Below are positions 28,007-38,000 of a stretch of 50,226 nt of DNA, one piece after another; position 1 is the stretch's first letter; the number at the start of each line of letters is the position of its first letter. The stretch comes from Candidatus Peregrinibacteria bacterium RIFOXYB2_FULL_33_20 (lineage in GTDB: Bacteria; Patescibacteriota; Gracilibacteria; UBA1369; GWF2-33-10), in the NCBI GenBank assembly GCA_001788835.1, contig MFXK01000016.1:1-50226 (forward strand), read 5' to 3'. The translations under genes were made by a program, and so were the position numbers. Under the pieces are notes generated by a model, which had not been told where the DNA came from, ran no database searches, and saw only the letters and a list, made by a program, of their open reading frames with translations.

Positions 28007-29029
28007 ATGTTAGAATTTGAAAATTTAAAAGCATTACTAAATCAAAATGGATTCCCCGCTTTCAGAGCAAAACAGATTTATCATGCAATATATACGGAAT
28101 CTAAAAAAAATTATGATGAGATGACAAATCTTCCCAATAATCTGAAAGAATTTTTAAAGACAAATGTAAATATATTAAACATAAATCCAGTTGTTCATGC
28201 CAAATCATCTGACGGTACAATCAAAACTTTATTTCAACTTCATGACGGAAAAAAAATTGAATCTGTGATGATGGAATTTGATGATGGCAGAATAACTGTT
28301 TGTATTTCATGCCAAGTGGGATGTGTATTCCGATGCAAATTTTGTGCTACAGGCAGTATGGGCTTTAGTAGAAATCTAAGTGCGGAAGAAATGACTGATC
28401 AGGTTTTATATTTCAATCAAATTCTTGCACCAGAAAAAAAACGTGTCAGTCATGTCGTTTATATGGGAATGGGAGAACCTTTTATGAATTTCGAGGAAAT
28501 GAAAAAATCGCTTTTTTGGCTCAATGGGCAGCAAAGTTTCAAACTAGCTTCAAGACATATTACAGTTTCAACATCAGGAGTAAGTGATCGGATCAAAGAT
28601 TTCGCTGAAATCCCAATGCAAATAAATCTAGCAATCAGCTTACATGCACCAAATCAGGAACTTAGACAAAAAATTATGCCACAAGCTGAGAAATTTACTT
28701 TGGATGAATTAATGAATGAAATTAGAAAATACATGGAAAAAACTCATAGGAGAGTTAGTTATGAATATGTAATGTTAAATGGCGTAAATGATAGCCTGGA
28801 ATGCGCACATCAGCTTGGGAAACTTCTAAAAGGACAACTCAGTCATGTTAATACAATAAGATACAACACTACTTATGCCGACTTTCACAGCAGTTCAATG
28901 AAAAGAATCCGTGAATTTGAAGAGATTGTAAAAAGTTACGGCGTTCCAATCAGCCTTCGTATCTCTAGAGGTGAAGACATTTCCGCAGCTTGTGGACAAT
29001 TAGCGGGAGAAAAAACTAAAGCGAACTAA
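28007..29029 (+). CDS. rlmN: Dual-specificity 23S rRNA/tRNA adenine-C2 methyltransferase RlmN
   Basis: A radical-SAM enzyme that methylates A2503 of 23S rRNA and A37 of some tRNAs. The cluster cysteines are C106, C110 and C113 in GCVFRCKFCATGSMGF. The methyl-carrying C-terminal Cys is C329 in DISAACGQL. RVSHVVYMGMGEPFMNFEEM and HITVSTSGVSDRI are present. Its 340 residues match the family. An aaggt ribosome-binding site precedes the ATG, clearer than at most genes here. Its end overlaps the convergent radical-SAM gene by 14 bp. Confidence 0.96.
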   Translation: MLEFENLKALLNQNGFPAFRAKQIYHAIYTESKKNYDEMTNLPNNLKEFLKTNVNILNINPVVHAKSSDGTIKTLFQLHDGKKIESVMMEFDDGRITVCISCQVGCVFRCKFCATGSMGFSRNLSAEEMTDQVLYFNQILAPEKKRVSHVVYMGMGEPFMNFEEMKKSLFWLNGQQSFKLASRHITVSTSGVSDRIKDFAEIPMQINLAISLHAPNQELRQKIMPQAEKFTLDELMNEIRKYMEKTHRRVSYEYVMLNGVNDSLECAHQLGKLLKGQLSHVNTIRYNTTYADFHSSSMKRIREFEEIVKSYGVPISLRISRGEDISAACGQLAGEKTKAN

Positions 29030-30047
29030 ACATTTCATCTAATCGTTGCTTTCTATTAACTACCATCTGATTATGTAAACACAGATAATTATCATTAGTA
29101 ACTGGTCTATATACTCTCCCTGTAAAATTATTAGCTTCTGACATTAATTCCATATCCATCATTTCCAATCCCAATGGAGTTAAAAACATTTTTCCTAATC
29201 TTTCCTCTTTAGCTCTAAATATCTCTCCCGTAAGTCGTCTAAGCAATCTGTCCTCAGTCCAATTTGCAGCCCATAAACGATCTGCACGCATCGCCTCAAG
29301 TGAAAAAGCTTTCCCAGAATTATGCCCAATCGACCCTCCCCCATTTCGATAACGCAAAAAAATACTAGAATGAAAATATTTATCTCCATTAACATCAAGA
29401 TAATCTAAAAATGAAACAAAAGACATATCTTTCAACCCCATTAAACTCATAATCCTTTTATAATTTTGTTCAGTTACACTTATATGAAATTCTAAATATG
29501 GTGTTTTTTTTCGACGATAATATTTTTTAGCTAATTTATTTAAATCCCATATTAAATCTGGATTTCTTTTAGATACAGCCGTAATTAATACAACGCTAAA
29601 ACCTTTCTCTAATAAATATTTCACCATTTTTATAACTCCTGGATTATCTAAAGATTCACTTTTATATCCAATTCTGATCTCTGGTTTAAAAAGTTTTAAT
29701 ATATCTGAATTTTTTTCAGCTTCACTAATAAAACTATCAACATCTAACAATGATCGTAATTTTTCAACAGCCAAATAACAAAACCCACATTGTTCTGAAC
29801 ATCCCTCACCTAATTCCAACGCTCCAACATTGCCCTGAAAAAAAGTAAAAAGCTCTCTATCATATTTATCAAAAATATCTAATGCTGACACTGTTAATAT
29901 ATCAGTTGTTTTTAACCTTTGTGGTTCTTGTATATCAGCTATTGTAACTCTATTATGGGCACATAATGTGTGAACAGCAGGAGTTAATACGCCAGAACCT
30001 CCTACAATATTATTTTTAGCTATCGGTTCTGCCTCTGTATTCTTCAA
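29016..30047 (-). CDS. Radical-SAM domain protein
   Basis: A 343-residue protein with a CxxxCxxC cluster motif at C83, C87 and C90 (EGCSEQCGFCYLA). The spacing and the following Tyr are typical of radical-SAM enzymes, and VVLITAVSKRNPDLI and PYLEFHISVTEQNY fit later strands of the barrel. There are no further cysteine clusters of the SPASM type. I cannot name the substrate. It is a single gene on the minus strand, convergent with rlmN. Confidence 0.78.
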   Translation of the reverse strand: MKNTEAEPIAKNNIVGGSGVLTPAVHTLCAHNRVTIADIQEPQRLKTTDILTVSALDIFDKYDRELFTFFQGNVGALELGEGCSEQCGFCYLAVEKLRSLLDVDSFISEAEKNSDILKLFKPEIRIGYKSESLDNPGVIKMVKYLLEKGFSVVLITAVSKRNPDLIWDLNKLAKKYYRRKKTPYLEFHISVTEQNYKRIMSLMGLKDMSFVSFLDYLDVNGDKYFHSSIFLRYRNGGGSIGHNSGKAFSLEAMRADRLWAANWTEDRLLRRLTGEIFRAKEERLGKMFLTPLGLEMMDMELMSEANNFTGRVYRPVTNDNYLCLHNQMVVNRKQRLDEMFSSL

Positions 30048-30181
30048 ATTTCTAATATTAAAAACTAACTACGCTTAATTTAACATATTTTATGCAAATC
30101 GTCAAACGTAAAGTCTTATCATAATATACATCTCTTGCAAGGAAGATATTGCTTCCATCTGTTGAAATTGGCAAAAAAAAT

Positions 30182-30556
30182 TTACACCTCCGCCACACAT
30201 TCAATCTCAATCAAAACATCCTTAGGCAACCTTGCGACTTCAACTGTTGATCTTGCTGGTTTGTGACTTGCAAAAAATTCTTCGTAAATTTTGTTCACAA
30301 TTGCAAAATCATTCATATTTTTCAAAAATAAGGTTGTTTTCACAACTTTTTCTTTTGATGTTTTCGCTTCTTTCAAAACTGCTTCCAAATTAGCTAAAAC
30401 TCTTTTTGTTTGAGCTTCAATCCCCCCTTCGACGATTTGCATTGTCATAGGGTCAAGAGCTATTTGACCTGAGCTAAACAAAAATCCATTGGAAATGATT
30501 GCCTGTGAATACGGACCAATCGCTTGAGGGGCGGATTGAGTGGAAATAAAATGCAT
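30182..30556 (-). CDS. ridA: RidA family reactive-intermediate deaminase
   Basis: Hydrolyses enamine/imine intermediates released by PLP enzymes. The 124 residues show QAIGPYSQAIISNGFLFSSG at the N-terminus and the signature ARSTVEVARLPKDVLIEIE with the substrate-binding Arg. Length is typical and it acts as a trimer in the cytoplasm. It is a single minus-strand gene; a solo repeat of the gtcattcc family lies just upstream. Confidence 0.95.
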   Translation of the reverse strand: MHFISTQSAPQAIGPYSQAIISNGFLFSSGQIALDPMTMQIVEGGIEAQTKRVLANLEAVLKEAKTSKEKVVKTTLFLKNMNDFAIVNKIYEEFFASHKPARSTVEVARLPKDVLIEIECVAEV

Positions 30557-30588
30557 AAAATAAGTTTATAAAGTTCTATTCGCCAACA

Positions 30589-30617
30589 GTCATTCCAGCG
30601 AAGGCTGGAATCCAGTA
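30589..30617. repeat. Solo 29-bp terminal repeat
   Basis: A 29-bp unit beginning gtcattccagcgaaggctgg and ending ccagta, a close relative of the ends of the 15664-16014 element. It stands alone upstream of ridA. Confidence 0.7.
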
Positions 30618-30709
30618 AGTACACTCTGCACCGAATAGGTTAAATGAATCTCAACTTTTTAAGTTTAAATCAGATTTATGGAAATGGAATAAAAAATTTG
30701 GATAAAAAG

Positions 30710-30739
30710 TTGACAAAAATTAATTATATAGAGTACTGT
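30710..30739 (+). promoter_or_regulatory. Probable promoter
   Basis: Perfect TTGACA (30710-30715), 18-nt spacer, TACTGT (30734-30739), 20 nt before the ATG at 30760. Confidence 0.5.
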
Positions 30740-30759
30740 TAAATCTATTTTTTTATTAT

Positions 30760-31302
30760 ATGGAAGAACTAAATGCCACAACTCAATACTATACTTTAAA
30801 AGAACTAATACTAATGTTACCACATGGAGCAATAAATATTGATCCTGATTTAGCTTCTGAAGTAAGAGGAGCAAGAGAAACAACAAAAACCTCATTAAAA
30901 AGTAATCCTAGAGACCAATCAAAAACACCCAAAGAAAATATATTCAAAACTTCTAATCCAAAAGCCAAAGAGTATATTTTAGCTATTAATGCAAAATGCA
31001 CAGAAACAAATGCCTCAACTTTATTATCAAAAGATGGAACTTTGCAATTAATTTGTACAAAAGTTAATTCAGGATTTTTAGTGAGAATCTTTTCATCTCA
31101 AAGTCAATTACCATTTTTAATAATAACTATTGAAGATATTAACAATGAAAAAATGCCTGTCGAATTAACGTTAAATTTACAAAATTATCAAGGTACTGAT
31201 AATAAATTGCATTTAATAAATAACATACAAATATTTGCAATAATTTTAAGAGAACATTTCGATATAAATGCACCAAAACAAACAAACAGTGGTGATTTAT
31301 AG
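30760..31302 (+). CDS. Hypothetical protein
   Basis: A 180-residue protein, not recognised. It has no signal peptide or membrane segment. The first 75 residues are polar with a Lys/Ser/Thr-rich stretch (ETTKTSLKSNPRDQSKTPK) that looks disordered. The C-terminal 100 residues form an alpha/beta unit (LQLICTKVNSGFLVRIF, LPFLIITIEDI, IQIFAIILREHF). It is a single-gene unit with its own TTGACA promoter, similar to those of the genes at 16159 and 22810. Confidence 0.65.
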   Translation: MEELNATTQYYTLKELILMLPHGAINIDPDLASEVRGARETTKTSLKSNPRDQSKTPKENIFKTSNPKAKEYILAINAKCTETNASTLLSKDGTLQLICTKVNSGFLVRIFSSQSQLPFLIITIEDINNEKMPVELTLNLQNYQGTDNKLHLINNIQIFAIILREHFDINAPKQTNSGDL

Positions 31303-31326
31303 ATTCTGATCAAGCCAGAATGACAA

Positions 31327-31350
31327 AGATTCCTGTTTCCACAGGAATAA
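31327..31350. repeat. Repeat remnant downstream of a hypothetical gene
   Basis: A small hairpin (attcctgt ... acaggaat) related to the right end of the miniature element at 18587-18653. It lies between convergent genes and could also act as a weak terminator. Confidence 0.45.
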
Positions 31351-31352
31351 CA

Positions 31353-32429
31353 CTAAATTCTCTTTTCTATCTCATCTCCCATCTCGCTTGTTCCAACTTT
31401 TTTCATTCCCTCCTCATAAATATCGCCAGTACGAAAACCATCTTCCAAAGTTTTTTGGACTGCATTTTCTATATCTTCTGATTCTTGGATCATTCCAAAA
31501 CCGTATTTAAGCATCATGGCGGCGGATAAAATTTGAGCTATTGGATTTGCTATGCCTTTGCCTGCAATATCTTGAGCAGATCCGCCAGATGGTTCAAACA
31601 GACCAAATCCATCTTTATTTAAACTCGCAGATGGCATCAATCCTAATGATCCAGGCAAAACTGCGGCTTCATCGGATAATATATCTCCAAATGTATTTTC
31701 AGTTAAAATCACATCAAATTGTGATGGATCCTTGATTAACTGCATAGCACAATTATCAACTAACATGTGACAATATTCAATCTCTGGATATTCTTTCGCC
31801 ACTTCATCCACAATTTGTCGCCAAAGCTTGGAACAATCCAAAACATTTGCTTTATCAATAGAAGTTAATTTCTTGCGTCTTTTTTGTGCCGCCTGAAATC
31901 CATCATGAGCAATAATTCTAATCTGATCCTCGTTATATTCCATGACATCTTTGGCTGTTCTTTTCCCCTCAATTTCTTTCATCTCATGTAATCCGAAATA
32001 AATGCCGCCAATAAGTTCCCTTACAACTAATAAATCTATCCCTTTTTCAATAATTTCTTTTTTTAAAGGACAAATATTGGACAATGATTTATAAATTCTC
32101 GCAGGACGGAAATTAGCATGGAAATTAAATTCTTTACGAATTCCTAAAAGAGCATTTCTTTCACAATTAGCCCATTTTGATTCAGTTAATTTATCAACAG
32201 GGCCTCCAACTGATCCGAATAAAATTGCATCACAATTTTTGCAAATATCTTTTGTCTCTTGCGGAAAATGTTCCCCATATTTATCATAAGCCGCTCCTCC
32301 AATCAAAGCTGATTTAAATTGAAATTTATGGCCAAATTTGATCGCAATTTTATCTAAAATCCTCAAAGCCTCTTTCATAACCTCTGGACCTATGCCATCA
32401 CCAGCTAAAACCGCAATTTTCTTTTCCAT
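31353..32429 (-). CDS. leuB: 3-isopropylmalate dehydrogenase
   Basis: Oxidatively decarboxylates 3-isopropylmalate, the third step of leucine synthesis, with NAD+. The 358 residues match LeuB: IAVLAGDGIGPEVM, VRELIGGIYFG with the substrate-binding Arg and Glu, DNCAMQLIKDPSQFDVILTE, NTFGDILSDEAAVLPGSLG and EPSGGSAQDIAGKGIANP. The ELIGGIYFG segment favours isopropylmalate over isocitrate or homoisocitrate, but specificity should be considered provisional. No leuA, leuC or leuD is present in the window, and tRNA-Arg follows upstream. Confidence 0.92.
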   Translation of the reverse strand: MEKKIAVLAGDGIGPEVMKEALRILDKIAIKFGHKFQFKSALIGGAAYDKYGEHFPQETKDICKNCDAILFGSVGGPVDKLTESKWANCERNALLGIRKEFNFHANFRPARIYKSLSNICPLKKEIIEKGIDLLVVRELIGGIYFGLHEMKEIEGKRTAKDVMEYNEDQIRIIAHDGFQAAQKRRKKLTSIDKANVLDCSKLWRQIVDEVAKEYPEIEYCHMLVDNCAMQLIKDPSQFDVILTENTFGDILSDEAAVLPGSLGLMPSASLNKDGFGLFEPSGGSAQDIAGKGIANPIAQILSAAMMLKYGFGMIQESEDIENAVQKTLEDGFRTGDIYEEGMKKVGTSEMGDEIEKRI

Positions 32430-32515
32430 TTTTTAATTAATAAACTCCTATAATTTTTACTTTCATAGCTCCTACTTTACAGACTTTATGAACTTTCAAC
32501 TTTATAAACTCTTTC

Positions 32516-32592
32516 TGGTGCGCCCGGCGGGATTTGAACCTGCGACCTTAGCCTTAGAAGGGCTCTGCTCTATCCAGCTGAGCTACGAGCGC
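32516..32592 (-). tRNA. tRNA-Arg (anticodon TCT)
   Basis: 77 nt with encoded CCA: acceptor GCGCTCG/CGGGCGC, D-stem GCTC/GAGC, anticodon loop CTTCTAA, T-arm GCAGG TTCAAAT CCCGC, discriminator A. The outermost anticodon-stem pair is G-A, a mild oddity; the rest pairs well. Confidence 0.94.
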
Positions 32593-32834
32593 ACACTAAC
32601 TAGGCAAAAAACAATTTTGCTTACAATTTTTAACATAAATTTCAGTAATTATAAAGAGAAATTGCTATAAATAAATGTTTTACGCACTTAACAATAAAAT
32701 TTACCAAGGAGCAATCTGTTCTTTATCAAAATTTTGAAACTTTTTAATAAATTAACTAATGTAAGGTATAGTAGTTAATCTTTATTTAATAAACTCAAAA
32801 TACTTTTTAATCTCTTATTTTTTAATTTTTTTAT

Positions 32835-34928
32835 ATGAAAACTTTTAAAAAAGTTGTTTCAGCAATGTTAACTGGAGCAATGATGTTGATGCTTATGCCA
32901 ACAATGGCATTTGGAGCTCTTTCAACACGGACTCAAACCTACACTGTTAATACAGTGCTTTCCACTGAGTACTTAGTACAAAGCAGTGGCGACCTTAATG
33001 GCGCTCGTATTGGTGTAGTTGCTGTTGATACTGTAGATACTACAGATACAACTAGCGATGTCTTAGGTATGATTTATTATAAAAGCCACATGGAATATCC
33101 AGATGGCGCTTTTGAAGGTACTATTACAAACGACACCTTAGTTTTAACTGGCAATTGGGTAAATGCTTATGAAACTGTTACGGGAACTATTTCTATGACT
33201 TTTAAGGTGACAGGCGATACAACTGCAACTTATGTTGTTAGTGGTACTGGCACTTTAACTTCATCTGATGATTCTGTGACAACAACAGAAAATTTTACAT
33301 TTTCTCAAACGCCAAGAGGCAAATATGCTCAACATGAAATGGAAGAATTACAAGATGAAATTGAAGGATATTTAACTGGTGCTGAAGAATTCAGCCCAGG
33401 CGACCCAATTCCGCCAATGAGCCAAATGTTAACTACTGAATATATGACTAGCGATGGTTATAGATTTGTACTTTTTGTAGCTGACGAAGCTAAACTTGCT
33501 GAATATGGTATTGATAGTGATTATAACACTGTTGGTATTGCTTATAAAACAACACAGGCACCAACATTTGATTCAATAATGTTTGGTAATACTGTTGAAG
33601 ACGATTCAACTAATAGCGTATGGTTCGATGGATATTGGGCAAAAACAGAAACTAATTACAGCCCAATGTATATTCAATTTAAAACTACAATCAAAACTTT
33701 AAGTAATGGAGATGGATATTATTTAGTCACTGGAAATGGGGATTGGTGGACTGATCGAGCATCAGATACAGTAAAAACTGATAATTTTACTTTAACTGAA
33801 ACAGCTAGAGCCAAATATTCAAAACACGAAGCTCAAGAATTAGAAGACGATTTATATGCTTATATAGAAGATAACGAAGAAGAAGTTACAGATGCTTTAG
33901 ATGAAGCTGAAACTGAAGCTGATACTACAACTACAACTAATGATGACACTGTCACTACTACAGACACCTGCAATCCATTTACTGATGTTAATTCAAGTTA
34001 TGAATATTGCGAATCTGTTCAATATGTAAAAGATGAAGGAATTGTCTCAGGTTATCCTGACGGGACTTACAAACCTACCAATACTATTAACAGGGCTGAA
34101 TTCACAAAAATTGTTATGGGGGCAGTAACTACTGAAGAAGAAAGAGCTCAATGTCTTACAGATAACACACAAAAAGATTTCTCAGATACATCAAGATACG
34201 GCAATGTAGCTTGGGTAGCTGGCTACGTTTGTGTCGCCAAAGCTAAAGGCATCATTTCTGGTTATAAAGATGGTACTTTTCAACCAAATAGACAAATTGC
34301 TTTATCTGAAGCGGCTAAAATAACTTCTTTAGCTTTTGAGCTCATTGATGTTCCAGCTACTCCTTCTGAACCATGGTATAAATATTATATTGATGCTCTT
34401 GCAACTAAAAATGCTATCCCACTTTCATTTGATACTTTTGATCAAGCGGTTGAAAGAGGTGAAATGGCAGAAATGGTTGAAAGACTTCATATGCCTGATC
34501 CTTCAAAAGATTCTGAAACCTATTCTTCTTTAGGAGGTACCACGACTGAAACCACATCTCAATATGACCTTGAAGTCCAAAATTCAAGCATAAATATTGA
34601 TGGTAATGATATAATCGCTCATGCAACTCTTCAAAATAATAGCATAGTCAACATTACAAATGTAAAAACCTCAGACCCTTTTATTGCGGCAACTTACTAT
34701 AAAGGAAGTGCTGAAATGAAAACCAATCAATATAGTATTGATACTTATCCATCAATAAATGGGATGTTAAATGCAAATGCAGATGGAGATTTTAATATAT
34801 ATTTAACCCAAACTGACATCGAAACGTATACATCCATAAAAATCTGTTTTGATCCTAGTAATTTAGTCAAAGAATTTGATGAAAACAATAATTGTAAAAC
34901 TACTAATATTGAAGTTGATGGTATGTAA
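32835..34928 (+). CDS. S-layer homology (SLH) domain surface protein
   Basis: A secreted 697-residue protein. The signal peptide MKTFKKVVSAMLTGAMMLML ends near AFGA. Two tandem beta-rich domains of about 150 residues (30-180 and 195-350) each close with a matching helix (RGKYAQHEMEELQDEIEGYL and RAKYSKHEAQELEDDLYAYI). A Thr/Asp linker leads to SLH domains at about 378-430 (FTDVNSSYEYCESVQYV, GIVSGYPDGTYKP) and 447-500 (GIISGYKDGTFQPN), plus a weaker third to 555. The last 120 residues resemble a CARDB-type adhesion domain. SLH domains usually bind cell-wall polymers, so this is probably an anchored envelope protein. A terminator follows directly. Confidence 0.9.
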   Translation: MKTFKKVVSAMLTGAMMLMLMPTMAFGALSTRTQTYTVNTVLSTEYLVQSSGDLNGARIGVVAVDTVDTTDTTSDVLGMIYYKSHMEYPDGAFEGTITNDTLVLTGNWVNAYETVTGTISMTFKVTGDTTATYVVSGTGTLTSSDDSVTTTENFTFSQTPRGKYAQHEMEELQDEIEGYLTGAEEFSPGDPIPPMSQMLTTEYMTSDGYRFVLFVADEAKLAEYGIDSDYNTVGIAYKTTQAPTFDSIMFGNTVEDDSTNSVWFDGYWAKTETNYSPMYIQFKTTIKTLSNGDGYYLVTGNGDWWTDRASDTVKTDNFTLTETARAKYSKHEAQELEDDLYAYIEDNEEEVTDALDEAETEADTTTTTNDDTVTTTDTCNPFTDVNSSYEYCESVQYVKDEGIVSGYPDGTYKPTNTINRAEFTKIVMGAVTTEEERAQCLTDNTQKDFSDTSRYGNVAWVAGYVCVAKAKGIISGYKDGTFQPNRQIALSEAAKITSLAFELIDVPATPSEPWYKYYIDALATKNAIPLSFDTFDQAVERGEMAEMVERLHMPDPSKDSETYSSLGGTTTETTSQYDLEVQNSSINIDGNDIIAHATLQNNSIVNITNVKTSDPFIAATYYKGSAEMKTNQYSIDTYPSINGMLNANADGDFNIYLTQTDIETYTSIKICFDPSNLVKEFDENNNCKTTNIEVDGM

Positions 34929-34980
34929 AAATTCATGAAAACGCCAGATTAAATTCACGAAAAGTCCAGAATTATATGTT

Positions 34981-35013
34981 AAAAGGGGGTAAGTACATTA
35001 CTTAGCCCCTTTT
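34981..35013 (+). terminator. Strong terminator ending next to the following start codon
   Basis: A 15-nt arm (34981-34995) and its partner (34999-35013) form a long stem, GGGGGTAAGTA against TACTTAGCCCC, with flanking A and T runs. The T-run ends four bases before the ATG at 35018. Confidence 0.85.
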
Positions 35014-35017
35014 TGAT

Positions 35018-38000
35018 ATGAATAAAAAAATACTTTTCTTTTCAATATTTATAATATTTTTTATAACAATAATTTCATATTCTGTTTCCAAGGCAAATTC
35101 CGATCAAAGTTATAAAATTATTATTAATGAAATCGGAGCTTATGAAGATTCTAACAATGAATGGATTGAAATTTTAAATGTTTCTCAAAATCAAATTGAT
35201 TTAACTGGATGGAAATTTTATGAATCTTCTACTAAACACAGCCTGAAAGCCTATCAGGAAGATTTAATTATTGAATCAAATGAATATGCAATTATTGCCA
35301 ATGATGGGACAAGCTTTTTAAATAAAAATATAAATTTTCAAGGAACAATAATTGACAGTTCATGGTCGAGTCTATCTGAAGATGGAGAAGAAATAGGACT
35401 TATGGATTCTGTTGGAAACTTCATTGAACTTTTTACTTATATTCCAAATAAAAATTTCAGCTTAGAAAGAAGAGATCCTTTTGCAAATATTTTTACTGCT
35501 GAGAATTGGCAAGAACATTTAAACTCAAATACTGCTGGTAAAGAAAATAGTAATTATAATTCTTCAAATTCTAATCAAAACACAAATAATGAAAGCCAAA
35601 CAAATGAAGAAAATACTGAAAATGAAACTTTAGAAGAAACAAAACCAATTCAAACCCCATCAGATGTTTCAAACTTTTCAATATTTTTTGATGGTACAGT
35701 TTTAAATTTAAAATGGGATTTTCCAGAAAACATTTCAAAAGCATTAATTCTTAAATCAACAAATTCAATATCAGCAACTCTTGAAAACAATGTTTCATAT
35801 TCAAATACTAGTATAAATGATACAGAAATTTTTTTAATACAAGATGAAAATATTTTTAAAGATTTAAGTCCTGAACCAGAAAAAACTTATTTTTATAAAA
35901 TTTTTACTTATGATGAAAATTACATTTACAGCACAGGAATTGAAGATTCCATTTCTATCCCATATATAATCAAAACAAACGATATTATCATAAATGAATT
36001 CGTTTCAAATCCAGGAGAAAATGAAAATGAATGGATCGAATTTTTTAATGCAAGTTCAAAAACTTTGGACATAAATGAATCTTATCTAACAGATGAGAGC
36101 GCAACTAAACATATTTTAAATGGAGAAATAAAAAGTAAAGAATATTTGGTTATTGAAAATCCAAAATTTGCTTTAAATAATTCAGGAGACACTATTTCAT
36201 TATTTAATAAATATAATCAAAATATTTATTCGATTTCTTATGGGACAAATAAAACTATTACAGCTCCAAGCCAAAGCCATAGCGCTGGAACAATAAATGG
36301 CAAATGGATTATTTTTTCTAGACCTAGTAAATCCAAAGAAAATCAAATTATCAATCAACCCCCAAAAGCAATTATAAAAGTGCAAAGCGGATCTCTCTCT
36401 GGCGATGGTTCAGTCAAAATAAATCTTGATGGTAGCGATTCGTATGATTCGGACCTAGATGAGCTTAAATTTAAATGGGATTTCGGCGATGGCGAAAGCA
36501 GTGAATCCAAAAATCCAAACACAAAAACTTTTGATTCATCTGGAGAATACAATATTACCTTAACAGTTGAAGATATTTGGGGAGAACAAGATTCTGACAG
36601 TATCAAGGTCAAAGTTACTGAGAAAGAAAATGATGGCAACAATGAAAATCCATCATCAACAAAAAAATCTAAAACCACCAACAATTCAACAAAAACAAAA
36701 GAAAAATCACCAAATAATACAACTAACAATTTAAATAGTGTCGATAAAGATCTTTTTAAATATATTAAAATTTCTGAATTTCTGCCTAACCCAAAAGCTA
36801 AAGATGAAAACAGTGAATGGATAGAGATTTTTAATAGTTATAATGAAAAAATCAATTTAACTGGACTTTTTCTAGATGATGCTGAAAATGGAAGCAGTCC
36901 ATTCTCTCTTGAGAATCAGATTATTTCTCCAAATGAATATTTAACTTTCAAAAACTCAGAAACAAAAATATCCTTAAATCAGAAAAAAGATTCAGTTCGT
37001 TTAATTAATGAAGACAATATAATTTATGATGAAATTTCATATAATGAACCTACCTTAGAAAACTATTCTTACGCCTTTATCAATGAGTCTTGGCAATGGA
37101 CTAATTCCCTTACTCCAAGCAGTCCGAATACTTTAAACAATCAAAATTTAAATCCTGATGAAATAGAAAATCCAAATGTTTTACGAAATTTAATAGTTTC
37201 AGATTCTTCAAATATAAAAATTTTTATTAATGAAATAATACCAAATCCATATGGCGCAGATAATAATCAGGAATGGATTGAACTTTTTAATGATAACGAT
37301 TTTGCAATTAATTTAAAAAATTGGTCAATTGATGATGATGAAAAAGGAAGTTCGCCATATATTTTTTCTAAAGATATATTAATTGGTCCAAAGCAATATT
37401 TTGTAATTTACAGATACGATTCAAAAATAAATTTAAATAATAACTTAGATTATGTACGACTTTTTGATCCAAACAAATTAATGCGTGATCAAATATATTA
37501 TGAAAATGCAGAGGAAGGATTAAGTTATGCAAAGTTTGGTGGCAAATGGAAATGGACTGAATATGCCACCGCCAATACTGAAAACATTTTTCAGGAAAAA
37601 ACTGATGAGGAAGATATTGGAGATGAAAATTTTTCAGAATATAAAAATGGTAATTTAAGCGATAATATTTTAATTAGCGAAATTTTACCGAATCCAAAAG
37701 GTGCAGAAAAAGATGGTGAATGGATTGAGCTTTATAACAAAGGAGAAAAAGACGTAAATTTAGGGAATTGGTATTTAATTACCGACAGTAAAAACGCCAA
37801 AAAATACATTTTTTCAGATCAGGATACAATTAAATCCAAAACATATCTTATAATTAAAAGAGCAGAATCAAAAATTGCCTTAAATAATAATGGCGACACT
37901 CTTTATTTATACAATTTTGATGAAGATATCCAAAACCAAGTTAAATATGACAAAACCATTGAAAATGAAAGTTTCGCTCTAGTTGAATTAAAGAACGATA

